Positions 1 to 8,403 of a stretch of 34,675 nt of DNA are shown here, piece after piece (position 1 is the first letter of the stretch; the number at the start of each line of letters is the position of its first letter). The DNA comes from CAZGAH01 sp964523295 (GTDB lineage Bacteria; Desulfobacterota; Desulfovibrionia; Desulfovibrionales; Desulfovibrionaceae): contig CAZGAH010000045.1 in the NCBI GenBank assembly GCA_964523295.1, forward strand, positions 1 through 34,675, given 5' to 3'. The notes under the pieces are model-generated. The model ran no database searches. It was not told the DNA's origin and saw nothing but the letters and a program-made list of their open reading frames with translations. A program made the translations under genes and the position numbers.

Positions 1-2
1 GC

Positions 3-359
3 TACGGCTATCGCCCTGTGCTCCTCGAAACCTTCGTCGAAAAGGCCCGCTTCCGTGGAACATGCTATCGCGATGCCAACTGGCAGTACCTTGGCGATAC
101 GCGTTGCCATTGCAAACTCGATACCACGCATGCCTGCCCGCTCCCCGTCAAAAGCGTCCGGGTTCTTCCACTGACGTCCCGCTTCAGACAACACCTGATC
201 AGCCAGACAATCTTTGCACCGCCCGCCCACTGCCTGATCTCCTCCGGCGCCCAGATTTGCATCATTGGATCTACTCCGAATCTCAGTTTGAATCACTTTA
301 TCTTGATAATTTTTCCAAAAACATGTAGCTTAAGCATAGCACATTCTGAAAAGTCGTAA
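3..359 (+). CDS. DUF4338 (DruA-like / IS-associated) protein, C-terminal part, 5' end outside window
   Basis: The frame is open from base 3 and reads YGYRPVLLETFVEKARFRGT, then CYRDANWQYLGDT. This matches from memory the conserved core of DUF4338, the domain of the Druantia protein DruA and of many transposon-linked proteins. Similarity seems to continue through KLDTTHA and PLPVKSVRVLPL to RFRQHL near base 200. After that the frame runs to a TAA at 357-359 through hydrophobic, low-quality sequence, so the last 50 residues may be a degraded tail. No partner gene is visible. It could be an intact gene end or an insertion-sequence remnant; the window edge prevents a decision. Confidence 0.5.
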   Translation, partial: YGYRPVLLETFVEKARFRGTCYRDANWQYLGDTRCHCKLDTTHACPLPVKSVRVLPLTSRFRQHLISQTIFAPPAHCLISSGAQICIIGSTPNLSLNHFILIIFPKTCSLSIAHSEKS

Positions 360-533
360 AGGCGTCATCCGTACAACAAGGCTTCACATAACCGTCTGTG
401 CCTCCGATTTGCCTTTCCGCTGTCTCTTATACGAGGGTTTTGACGACTCATGACCACACGATTTTCGATACCTTTTCCTGTCGTGTTGAAAACACCATGA
501 AACATCGGATACGCTCAGGATAGGGAGCACGGT

Positions 534-3275
534 ATGCCTGTCAGCGAATTTTCATTCAGCGAGGCGCAGAAGGCGGCCGTAACTGAGCCGGTAAACGCCG
601 ACGGACTCCCCAAAACATCGAGCGCCCCGTCGTCGCTGCCCGGTCCCTGGCCCTGGTATGCCTATGCCTTCCTTGGGCTCTTGCTTCCGGCATGCGTCTC
701 CTGGCTCATGGTCGCTGGCGCCTTGTTCCTGCGCGGGCGCAGAGGGCTGGCCTGCGCGCTTGCCCTGGCCTCGTTTTCCGGCGATTACGCTCTGGTCCAG
801 CTGTTGAGCGTAAGCCCCGCGCCGTGGCACAGAACCATCCTGATCGGTCAGGCCCTGAATCTGGTCATGGCCCTGGGCGCCTTTGCCGCGCAGCGCTGGT
901 TGCTGGGACCGTCCGCCCGCCGCTTGCAGCTCACGGCCTGGCGCTCCTGGCTCGTCCCGCTCGGAATCGGGCTGCTGCTCGGTCTGTGTCTCGGTTTCGT
1001 GCATGAGGCGGGCGAGGCGCTCGCCCTGCTCAAGCAGCTCAGCGACGTGGATGAGCCCGTGCATCGGAACTCCGTGCTCTGGCTGGTGTTCGCGCAGTCC
1101 TGGCACGGGCTGGGCATCGGCCTGGTGCTCGGTCTGTGGTGGGCCGGCGAGGGCGATCGTTTCGGCGTCCGCCACATCGTCTGCTTCTGCGTCGGATACG
1201 CAACGATATACATTCTCTGGAGCATCTTTTTTAGCCTTTATTTATATCTGGTCAACGACGGCCTGGGACCGGTCGCCAACCCCGTTGACAGCCTGCAGCG
1301 GTTCATTCCCCTGTGGACACCCGAAGGGCGGTGGTTCCGGGCAGTCATCAGGCTGGAGACTCCGCTGACGATCGGGCTTCTGGCCCTGCTGCTCGGGGCG
1401 CCCGGCCGGATTCGCGATTTCGGCCGCCGGCTGCTGCTGTTGCCAGTGATCTACGGCTCTGCGGTGTTCCTGAACTACAGCCCCGTTCTGGACGCGGTGC
1501 TCTGGGACCCGCTCTCCGACCGGCTCAATTCGCCCCTGCCCGCGCAGCGTAGTGAGGCCTTCGAGCAGGCGGACCAGCTACTGACCCGCTATCCGGATAT
1601 GGTCGTATGGCCCTGGCTGGCAAGCAAGGCAGCCGGCCATTGGTACGCGGTCGGGGACACAGCCCGGGCGCGCCAGCTCTACGAGCGCGTTGCAACGCGC
1701 TGTGCCGGTTCGCCGCGTTGGAGCGATGCGGCGGTTCTGGCCGCGACGGCGCTGCGTTCGCCCTCGTTCGGCGATCTCGCCACCCGCAAGCGCCTGAGCA
1801 TCAGCGCGCCGGACTACGAGGAATATCTGACCCCGAACTGGATGGCGCTCCTGGCCGCGGTCCGCTTCTGGGAGAACGGGACCAGCGCCGAGTCGCAGAC
1901 CAAGGCCCGACTCCAGACCCTGTCGCGCAGCCATGAGTACATCGAACTGTACAGCCTGCCCGGGCTGGCCGAACTCGACGACGCGGCCCGGAATCTGGGA
2001 TACGAATTCCTTGTCCTGCGCACGGAGCGCGATGCGGCCAAGGCCCTGCTCGACGCGGGGTTTCCGGTGCTGCTCCAACGCTACGGGAACACGCTCGTGC
2101 TTGACGGGTATGACGCAGGGCGGCGCGTCGTCATGGGCTACGACTTCTCCCGGCTGCCCGCCCGCATCCGAACCCGCGCGCGCGAGGCGTTCCAGGAGCT
2201 GCTGTCCCTGGCGCCGGAGGGTGGAAAGGAAAGCCACGAACAACAAGCCAGGATCGGCCTGGCCACGGAAACCGAACTGTCTTTCGCGGCCTGGGATAGC
2301 CCAGGGCTACGCTACGCGGCCCCGTTCATGGCCGTCGTGTATCCCTCCGCCAAGGCAGCCGATCTGGCGGCCGCGCTGGGGACGCCGCTTGCCGAATTGC
2401 GCCGCCTCAGCGACGCCTGCCTGGCCGGCCTGATCGCCATTGCCTTTGTCGAGCATGGCGACCCCTCCGCGGCGGTAACCCGGGCGCAGCAGTCCGCCCG
2501 GGTCGACCCGCTGGGCTGGCAGGCCGGTCACCTCGCCCGCCTGTTCCATGCCAGACGCACGATGAACCCGCCAGCGGCGATGCCTCTGGAACGCTCATTG
2601 CCGGTCCTGGCGCAGGTCCAGGCCGGCGTTGCCGGCCCTGCGGCACAACCGTTCCTGAAACAGGCCGAACAGGAATTTCTGGCTGGCATCGAGCGGCTGC
2701 CATGGCTGGTCGCTCACCGGGCCATGGGCCTGCTCGACCCGAGCGACGCGACGCAGCGCGCGCTGCTTACGCGCCTGGCCGAATGCGCCCTGGCCGCGGA
2801 TGGCAACCAGCCCTATGCTTGGCGAAAACTGGCCACTGCCTGCGCCTTTGCGGGCGACACAGCCAGCCAGGTCCGGGCGCTGGAGGGCCTTGTCGGCGTC
2901 GCGCCGGAAAATGCCAAGGCCCGGCTCGATCTGGTCCGGGGCTACGTCCGGCTCGACCGGATGGAGCAGGCGCGCGCCAGCCTGGAGCATCTGGATCCGG
3001 AGGCCGTGGCCTTTGACGGCGACTACCCGTTCTGCCGCGGCGCTGTTGCCGAATGGGAGGGCCGCGCGGGCCAGGCCCTGGCCTGGTACGAGCGGGCGAT
3101 TGACCTCCGCCGCTATCAAGCGGATTATTTCCTGTATTATGGTCGACTTCTCGACAGACAAGGCCGGCGCGAGGCGGCGAGAAAAGCTCTGGCCTGGGCC
3201 GCGCAGATCGACGCCGAGGGCCGGGTGCGCAACGAGGCGCTGTCCCTGCTGGGCGCCATGGGGGCCAAGGGATGA
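534..3275 (+). CDS. Polytopic membrane protein with TPR-like repeats and an inactive C39-like domain
   Basis: 913 residues. About eight hydrophobic segments fill residues 40-330, followed by helical TPR-like sequence and a region that aligns with the C39-like peptidase domain of the next gene. In that region the catalytic Cys is replaced by Leu432 (EEYLTPNWM against GYCAPNSL) and the His by Asn519, with an equal-length block from DAGFPVL onward. Only the Asp (D537, in GYD) is kept, so this looks like a pseudoenzyme. Residues 600-913 are further TPR-like helices. The start has a GGGAG Shine-Dalgarno six bases upstream. The stop overlaps the next start (ATGA at 3272-3275), so the two paralogues are translationally coupled and may form a heteromeric membrane complex. 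The substrate is unknown. Confidence 0.8.
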   Translation: MPVSEFSFSEAQKAAVTEPVNADGLPKTSSAPSSLPGPWPWYAYAFLGLLLPACVSWLMVAGALFLRGRRGLACALALASFSGDYALVQLLSVSPAPWHRTILIGQALNLVMALGAFAAQRWLLGPSARRLQLTAWRSWLVPLGIGLLLGLCLGFVHEAGEALALLKQLSDVDEPVHRNSVLWLVFAQSWHGLGIGLVLGLWWAGEGDRFGVRHIVCFCVGYATIYILWSIFFSLYLYLVNDGLGPVANPVDSLQRFIPLWTPEGRWFRAVIRLETPLTIGLLALLLGAPGRIRDFGRRLLLLPVIYGSAVFLNYSPVLDAVLWDPLSDRLNSPLPAQRSEAFEQADQLLTRYPDMVVWPWLASKAAGHWYAVGDTARARQLYERVATRCAGSPRWSDAAVLAATALRSPSFGDLATRKRLSISAPDYEEYLTPNWMALLAAVRFWENGTSAESQTKARLQTLSRSHEYIELYSLPGLAELDDAARNLGYEFLVLRTERDAAKALLDAGFPVLLQRYGNTLVLDGYDAGRRVVMGYDFSRLPARIRTRAREAFQELLSLAPEGGKESHEQQARIGLATETELSFAAWDSPGLRYAAPFMAVVYPSAKAADLAAALGTPLAELRRLSDACLAGLIAIAFVEHGDPSAAVTRAQQSARVDPLGWQAGHLARLFHARRTMNPPAAMPLERSLPVLAQVQAGVAGPAAQPFLKQAEQEFLAGIERLPWLVAHRAMGLLDPSDATQRALLTRLAECALAADGNQPYAWRKLATACAFAGDTASQVRALEGLVGVAPENAKARLDLVRGYVRLDRMEQARASLEHLDPEAVAFDGDYPFCRGAVAEWEGRAGQALAWYERAIDLRRYQADYFLYYGRLLDRQGRREAARKALAWAAQIDAEGRVRNEALSLLGAMGAKG

Positions 3276-5482
3276 ATCCGCGGCGCAACTCTCTGCTCGA
3301 TCCGGTGCATCCGGGATGGCTGGTCCTGACGGCCCTGGTCGGCGGCCTGCCCATTGCCGGGCCGCTTGCCGGCACAACGCTGTACCGCGCGGGACACCGC
3401 GGCCCGGGCCTGGTGGTCGGCATTGCCGGCGTGCTGCTTGGCCTGCTGGCGACCCTGGCCGTCATCGTCTGGCGAATCCAGAGCCATTGGGCGACCCTGT
3501 CGTTGCTCGGACTGAACCTTGTGGCCGGGCTCGGCCTGGCTTTTGCCGTCCGGAGCCCCTACCGGGCCTGGCTGGAGCGGCAGCAGCCTGTTCCCGAGGC
3601 CGCGACGTCCGGTCTGCGGGCACTGTTCGTTGGCCTGGCCGGCGGCGGGGCACTGGGACTGCTGATCGGATTCGTGGCATCAGGCGCGCACGCCCTGTTC
3701 CTGACCCGATTCTTCTCGACGCTCCTGCCCGCGGGTTTTTCCGAAGAAGTTATCCTGATCCGCATCGTACTCGGCAGCATCGCCTTCGCCCTTTCCGGCG
3801 TTCTGGCCGGCGGACTGCTCGGACGCCTCCGGCCCGGACTCAGGCCGCTCGAACTCGTCGGGTTCATTCTGGCGCTGATCTGGGCGCACCATACCTTTCA
3901 GCTCGGTCTGGAGCTGAGCATCGCCCTGCCGGGCTTCCAGGCCGTGGCGGCAGACACCGGGCGGATGCAGGCCCTGACAGTGCCCATAACCCTCGGGGAC
4001 TTCTGCCTCGGCATCTGGTGGTCCGTGTTTCTGGCTTGGTACATGCTCGTCCCGGTCCGGGAGCGCAGTCGCTGGATGCGCATCGCCTGCGTGCCGCTGC
4101 TGAACCTGAGCGTAGCGCTGACGCTGGCCGTGTATCTGGGCTACCCGACGCAAATGTTACTGGCCCTGGGCCACGCTTTCGAGCGTCAGGCGGAACCGGA
4201 GCGGGCCTTGTGGTGCTACGAACGCGGCCTGGCAAAGGAACCGGACGAGGACGTGGCCTCGTATCTGCAGTACCGGACCGCCCTGCTGTTATACAAGCTT
4301 GGCCGGAACGAGGCCTCCCGGCAGGCCTTGCGGCGCGTGGTGGTCAAGTACACGGCGAACAAGGAGCTGGTGAAAAAGGCCTCGCGCTTTCTTGAGAACC
4401 TGGAACGTCCGCCCGGGCAGCGCAAGGTCCTTCCGGGCGTGGATGCGCCCGTGGAGTATAAGGACGGCTACTGCGCCCCCAACTCACTGGCCCTGGTCAT
4501 GCAATTCTGGGGCTCGGACATCTCGGCGGCGACCATCGGCAGCACCATAACCGGCCTGGGTACCGGATCGTACAGCGTGGACGCCGCCTGGTTCGCCAGG
4601 GAACATGACTTTGCGCACGATTTCCTGCCCCAGGCCGAATTGCAGGATATCCAGCGCCTGATCGACGCCGGCTTTCCTGTGCTGGTCTACGTGCCGCAAC
4701 ACGTCTTTGCCGTGCTCGGCTACGACAACGCCCTGGGCAGCCTGGTCACCTACGACGTGGCCACGGCCGATGTCTGGACCGAGTACAACCAGATGGACTT
4801 TGTCCGGCTGTGGAAGCGCAGCGCCGCCGTCCTGTCGCTGGTGTATCCGCCGCAGCGCGCCGAGGCCCTGCCCGCGGATATCCGGGAGCGCCTGATCCGT
4901 CTGAGCCCGCACTATCTGCACTACCAGATCGGGCTTATGAACTACTCGACGAAAGAAGCCGTCGCGGCCGCGCACCTCCAGTTGGCAGCCACGGTCACGC
5001 CGGAGTTCTTCATCCCGCTCACCGAGCTGAACGAACGGTTCGCCGGCCTGCGCTCCGAGTTGGCACAACGCTACGCGCCCGACGCCGTGACCGCGCGTAT
5101 CGTTGAGTTCTACAGCCGGGATTACGATGAAGGCTGGCGCGTCGCCGGACAACACGAGCGCGATTCCGTCTCAGCCGATGACATGCTGCAACAGAATCTC
5201 CAGTCCATGGCCCTGTGGAACCGGCTGGACGAGCTGAGCGACCTGGCGCGCCGGCTGGACGAGACGGGCGCAATCAGCAAGGCGACGCTTGAACTGGCCG
5301 GCCTGGCCGACCTGGCCAGGAACGACGGCGCCCGGAGCGAGGCACGACTGGCGCGTTCGGACAGCACCGCCGCCAACTTCTACGCCGCCCTGGTCAAGGC
5401 CCGCGACGGCGCGGACGCCTCGTCGTTGAAGCTTCTTGCCGGCACGGTCAAAGACGGCCTCTCGAAATTACGCTACGGCTGA
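3272..5482 (+). CDS. Polytopic membrane protein with TPR and C39-like cysteine peptidase domain
   Basis: 736 residues. About eight transmembrane segments occupy residues 10-300, with TPR-like helices at roughly 305-375. A C39-like (Peptidase_C39_2 type) domain covers roughly 390-520, with Cys401 in GYCAPNSLALV, His477 in PQHVFAVLGYD and Asp495 in VTYD. These three have the order and spacing of a papain-fold triad. The C-terminal 200 residues are helical. C39 domains in ABC exporters cut double-glycine leaders, but here there is no ABC ATPase domain and the membrane part precedes the peptidase, so a maturation role is only a guess. The gene is a tandem paralogue of the preceding one and starts inside its stop codon. 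Confidence 0.82.
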   Translation: MNPRRNSLLDPVHPGWLVLTALVGGLPIAGPLAGTTLYRAGHRGPGLVVGIAGVLLGLLATLAVIVWRIQSHWATLSLLGLNLVAGLGLAFAVRSPYRAWLERQQPVPEAATSGLRALFVGLAGGGALGLLIGFVASGAHALFLTRFFSTLLPAGFSEEVILIRIVLGSIAFALSGVLAGGLLGRLRPGLRPLELVGFILALIWAHHTFQLGLELSIALPGFQAVAADTGRMQALTVPITLGDFCLGIWWSVFLAWYMLVPVRERSRWMRIACVPLLNLSVALTLAVYLGYPTQMLLALGHAFERQAEPERALWCYERGLAKEPDEDVASYLQYRTALLLYKLGRNEASRQALRRVVVKYTANKELVKKASRFLENLERPPGQRKVLPGVDAPVEYKDGYCAPNSLALVMQFWGSDISAATIGSTITGLGTGSYSVDAAWFAREHDFAHDFLPQAELQDIQRLIDAGFPVLVYVPQHVFAVLGYDNALGSLVTYDVATADVWTEYNQMDFVRLWKRSAAVLSLVYPPQRAEALPADIRERLIRLSPHYLHYQIGLMNYSTKEAVAAAHLQLAATVTPEFFIPLTELNERFAGLRSELAQRYAPDAVTARIVEFYSRDYDEGWRVAGQHERDSVSADDMLQQNLQSMALWNRLDELSDLARRLDETGAISKATLELAGLADLARNDGARSEARLARSDSTAANFYAALVKARDGADASSLKLLAGTVKDGLSKLRYG

Positions 5483-5551
5483 GGCCCGGAAGACGAGGAC
5501 GGCGGCGCCGATCCACGAAACAGAAAGGCCTTCACCGACGCACGCTCATCG

Positions 5552-5836
5552 ATGCGCTACAACGCGTACGGCCATGTCCCCCCAGTCGTGGCCAACCTGA
5601 CGCTGACCAACGGCACGAATCTCGCACAGGTCGGCGAGGAGCTGGACGAGGCCTGGGCCGCCTGGGTCGACCACCTGCCCTTCGACGCGACCGTTGCCCA
5701 ACACCTGGCCGCGCTCTACGCGCAGCGACTCGCCGCCACAAACTCCGACCGCGACGCCCCGCGAGCCAGGCGACTGGAACAAAAACTCGCGCTGACCCGC
5801 GAACGGGCGACGCGCTATGGCGGGGGGACGCCCTGA
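5552..5836 (+). CDS. Small hypothetical ORF, possibly an extension of the preceding gene
   Basis: 94 residues from ATG 5552, helical and Ala/Arg-rich, with a TPR-like stretch LAALYAQRLAATN. No Shine-Dalgarno precedes the ATG. The same frame is open back to the TGA that ends the upstream C39-like gene (5480-5482), so this segment is in frame with that gene and separated from it only by one TGA and 23 codons. It may be a small independent gene, a former C-terminal extension, or a remnant of a third paralogue. A strong hairpin follows directly. Confidence 0.4.
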   Translation: MRYNAYGHVPPVVANLTLTNGTNLAQVGEELDEAWAAWVDHLPFDATVAQHLAALYAQRLAATNSDRDAPRARRLEQKLALTRERATRYGGGTP

Positions 5837-5847
5837 GTGGGAAACAC

Positions 5848-5884
5848 GGCGGCCTGGCTCACCCTTCAGGGGAGCCAGGCCGCC
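5848..5884. terminator. Perfect 13-bp hairpin between convergent genes
   Basis: GGCGGCCTGGCTC (5848-5860) pairs with GAGCCAGGCCGCC (5872-5884) around an 11-base loop. It lies between the plus-strand C39 operon and the minus-strand secreted-protein gene, so it can serve both. There is no long T-run on the plus side and only a short GTGTTT on the minus side. A close relative of this hairpin occurs at 6695-6727. Confidence 0.65.
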
Positions 5885-5953
5885 GGAGATCAATGGAGGC
5901 GTCTACCCGCGACTGGCGATACGGATCAATGCCAGCCATCGGGCAGCGGCATG

Positions 5954-6469
5954 TTACTGATCCCTTGTCAATTGTCTGGTCAGAGGGTTCGGGCACAAGG
6001 CCTGGTCTGGACTGGGCAATTCAGCAGTGCTGTAGGACCTGCCCCCAGCACAATCAAACGCTCTGGAGTCAGTGCTGACAAGAATACGCACTCTGAATTG
6101 ATGTCCTCTCGTGGCGCCAGGGTCCCTGGGATCGCCAAGCGTCAGTCGCTGACTCACGAGCCCGGTTCCATTGTGATCTTGCTGCACTCCCTGACAATAC
6201 CACTGTTCTACGGATGCATGGGTCTGAAAGAAAAACACCTTCACCTGCCCCGCGTCCATGGCCGCTGCCACCCTCTCCGGCACCTGCACATCGGCGTTGA
6301 CCTGAAAGCCAATAGTAGCGGGAAGAACCCAGGTCAGGCACGGCTGGGGCGTTTCCGTGGCGGCTTCAGCCGCGACGAGCAGCAGCAGAGAGGCCCGGGC
6401 AGGGGATGGCGCGCACGAAAGCATGACAACCAACAACGCTACGCTGACCAGAGTCGACACCATTCGCAT
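5954..6469 (-). CDS. Secreted four-cysteine protein, paralogue of the gene at 7121-7642
   Basis: 171 residues with a Sec signal peptide: a short basic start, a hydrophobic core of about 15 residues and a likely signal-peptidase I site after SPARA. A Cys sits in the leader (MLSC), but the lipobox is poor. The mature part has four cysteines (PQPC, YCQG, FDCAGG, LCP) conserved in the paralogue, which suggests two disulfides in the periplasm or outside. Shared blocks include AGQVKVFFFQ, CQGVQQ, LVSQ.LTLG and AELPSPD. AAGGAGG lies five bases before the ATG. I do not recognise the family. Confidence 0.75.
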   Translation of the reverse strand: MRMVSTLVSVALLVVMLSCAPSPARASLLLLVAAEAATETPQPCLTWVLPATIGFQVNADVQVPERVAAAMDAGQVKVFFFQTHASVEQWYCQGVQQDHNGTGLVSQRLTLGDPRDPGATRGHQFRVRILVSTDSRAFDCAGGRSYSTAELPSPDQALCPNPLTRQLTRDQ

Positions 6470-6694
6470 GGCAACCTCCTTGTTTACAATACCTTTCTGA
6501 AAATATTCATTCTGATTGGCAAGACAAGGAATAGTGTTTTACACCGTGTCTTCCCTGGATCGCCCTGTATCGTTCGAAACATGTTCCGCATTACCGTCGT
6601 TGTCAATATCTCGCTTTGCGGAAGAAAACTGCCCGGGATACCCCCAGGCCTCCGCCTCTGCCACCCGCTTGATCGGTATCCTCCAGCACTATCA

Positions 6695-6727
6695 GCGGCC
6701 TGCCTCCCCTGGTGGGAGGCAGGCCGC
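6695..6727. terminator. 14-bp hairpin closing the minus-strand unit
   Basis: GCGGCCTGCCTCCC (6695-6708) pairs perfectly with GGGAGGCAGGCCGC (6714-6727) around five bases. It lies just beyond the stop of the coiled-coil gene on the minus strand. The stem differs from the one at 5848-5884 by a few bases, and both are followed by CCGG on the plus strand. This suggests the terminator was duplicated together with the secreted-protein gene. No T-run is present. Confidence 0.55.
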
Positions 6728-6768
6728 CGGCGAATACTGGCACATCTACATGTGGCTGGAGATAGAAA

Positions 6769-7119
6769 TTAATGCCCGCCCTGACCTTTGCCGGTCAACT
6801 GTTCGATTGCTTTGAGCTGGCCATCTATCTGTCCGGTAATGGTTTTTATACGAAGTTCAATATTCCTGACTGCCTGATCCGTGTCCGCCTGCGTTTTGCT
6901 ATTATCGCGAAGCACTCCAAATTCTGGAGAGAGCTGACCGACGAGGTCATTACGTATGTCCACCAGCGTTTTGCTATATTGCTCAACGCCAATTTCATAC
7001 TTATTAATTGTTTTATTTTGAAAATAGTTAAAAGCGAGCGATATTATCATTACGCCAATGGCAATGATATTCGGCCATGTTAAAAATTTTCCCATTTTTT
7101 TATCCATATTTGATGACAT
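6769..7119 (-). CDS. Small membrane-anchored coiled-coil protein
   Basis: 116 residues. The ATG at 7119 is preferred because it falls one base after the stop of the upstream secreted-protein gene and has AGGA nine bases before it. An upstream in-frame TTG at 7137 would overlap that gene. Residues about 14-33 form one transmembrane segment (TWPNIIAIGVMIISLAFNYF). The rest is polar, helix-forming and heptad-like (NIELRIKTITGQIDGQL), so it is probably a membrane anchor with a coiled-coil domain. It resembles a small hydrophobic phage or stress protein only in outline, and its function is unknown. It is cotranscribed with the secreted protein at 7121-7642. Confidence 0.6.
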   Translation of the reverse strand: MSSNMDKKMGKFLTWPNIIAIGVMIISLAFNYFQNKTINKYEIGVEQYSKTLVDIRNDLVGQLSPEFGVLRDNSKTQADTDQAVRNIELRIKTITGQIDGQLKAIEQLTGKGQGGH

Positions 7120-7120
7120 G

Positions 7121-7642
7121 TTAGTTGGTCCTGACAATTGATATGGTCAAAGGAGTCGGGCACAATGTCGTATCTGGAGAGGGCAGCTCAGCAGCGCTGT
7201 AGGTACTGCCTCCAGCACAATCAAACGCAGTGGAGTCTCTGCTGACAATTATACGGACGTCAAAAGTCTGTCCGATAGCGCCGGCAGGGTTATTGGGATT
7301 GCCAAGCGTCAGTTGCTGACTCACAAGTCCGTTTCCGTCGTGAGCTTGCTGCACCCCCTGACAATAGAATAGATTCCGTGTTTTCCTATTGGCCTGAAAG
7401 AAAAACACCTTCACCTGTCCCGCGTTCATGGCCTCCGCCACAGGAGACGACACCTGCACCTCCGCGTCGACATTCAAGCCAATAGGAGTGGAAGGGGGAA
7501 TCCACTGCAGGCACGGTTGGGGCGTTGCCGTGACCGCTTCGGCCGCGACGAGCAGGAGCGACGAGGCCTGGGCAGAGGACGGCGCGCACGAAAGCATGAC
7601 AGCCAGCAGCAACACGAAACACAGGGCCGATACCATTTTCAT
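7121..7642 (-). CDS. Secreted four-cysteine protein, second copy
   Basis: 173 residues with a Sec signal peptide, likely cut after SSAQA. The mature part aligns along its whole length with the gene at 5954-6469, roughly 60 percent identical by eye, and keeps all four cysteines. AAGGAG stands six bases before the ATG. A promoter candidate lies about 85 bases upstream (7728-7757). The pair looks like a recent tandem duplication; the copies differ most in the loop before YCQG. Confidence 0.75.
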   Translation of the reverse strand: MKMVSALCFVLLLAVMLSCAPSSAQASSLLLVAAEAVTATPQPCLQWIPPSTPIGLNVDAEVQVSSPVAEAMNAGQVKVFFFQANRKTRNLFYCQGVQQAHDGNGLVSQQLTLGNPNNPAGAIGQTFDVRIIVSRDSTAFDCAGGSTYSAAELPSPDTTLCPTPLTISIVRTN

Positions 7643-7727
7643 AACAATCTCCTTTTCTCCATAGATTCATAGTTTAAAAATAGGCAAATTTTCTATTAAA
7701 ACAAAAATGTTTTGATACCTCCTTTGT

Positions 7728-7757
7728 ATTATATAGCCCAATAAATTTCGTTGTTCA
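7728..7757 (-). promoter_or_regulatory. Promoter candidate for the secreted-protein operon
   Basis: On the minus strand a perfect TATAAT (plus coordinates 7728-7733) lies 18 bases after TGAACA (7752-7757; four of six match TTGACA). The leader of about 80 bases holds an isolated AAAGGAGG that precedes no start codon. Confidence 0.5.
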
Positions 7758-7895
7758 CCCCTTGCCCCCGCGGATACGTCAACCTGACGGCAGGAATGAG
7801 GTCCGGGCCTGGCCTGGATACCGGCTCTGAGTGCATGGTCTCGCCGTACCCCTTGCGCTGCTCTGCCTCTGGCCAGGCCCGAAGGCTCACACTCG

Positions 7896-8220
7896 CTACG
7901 CGTGATGCATCCAAAACCAGACCTTCCGATCGCCGAACCCGGCACTCAGGCTCATGTCCCGGCCGTTGATCCTGCCGGCCTGGGCGATGCGGACTTCCCG
8001 ACCGTAGCCGGGAGGGCTCGGCCGGCGCAGAGAACGGCTCAAGGCGCGCCCAGTCCACGCGCGCCGTCAACCCGCCCCCAATCGCAACCTCGGCCACCAG
8101 CCCCCTATCACGGAGCACATCGACGACGCTGGCCTTGGGAAGCCTTACCGGCTTTTCCGTCGTATCCGTACCATCCAGAACTGTTGCGCTCGCATCCGCG
8201 CTGATAAACCATCTGCTCAT
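7896..8220 (-). pseudogene. Small hypothetical gene with an apparent frameshift
   Basis: The ATG at 8218-8220 has GGGAGG seven bases upstream and begins MSRWFISADASATVLDG. The frame is protein-like through RVDWARLEPFSAPAEPS near 8015, then turns into Arg/Pro/Gly-rich sequence. One frame over, the text resumes as PPGYGREVRIAQAGRINGRD and then MSLSAGFGDRKVWFWMHHA, ending at a TAG (7896-7898). This suggests a one-base indel around 8010-8020, inside a C-rich run. If repaired the product would be about 108 residues. The family is not recognised. The alternative is an intact 163-residue frame ending at 7729. Confidence 0.5.
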
Positions 8221-8403
8221 CGCTTCGCCTCCCTTGTATTTTTTGCGGCATTACCTTCAACTACGCCCACACAATACGCAGAGACTGCACAGCGGCACAC
8301 CCATGGCAGAACACAACGCGATACCTCTGGCTCATGCTTGCATGGGCAGAAATGCCTGGTAGACAAATATTTATCATCTACATGTTTGCATGAACCTTGT
8401 TTT

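Noticed and set aside
486..515. TTGAAA-18-TACGCT promoter just before the gene at 534
   Set aside because: Transcription would start inside the ribosome site, leaving almost no leader, and the -10 is weak.
7804..7880. 10-bp inverted repeat GGGCCTGGCC / GGCCAGGCCC
   Set aside because: The loop is over 50 bases and the motif is a common GC-rich word; not convincing as terminator or binding site.
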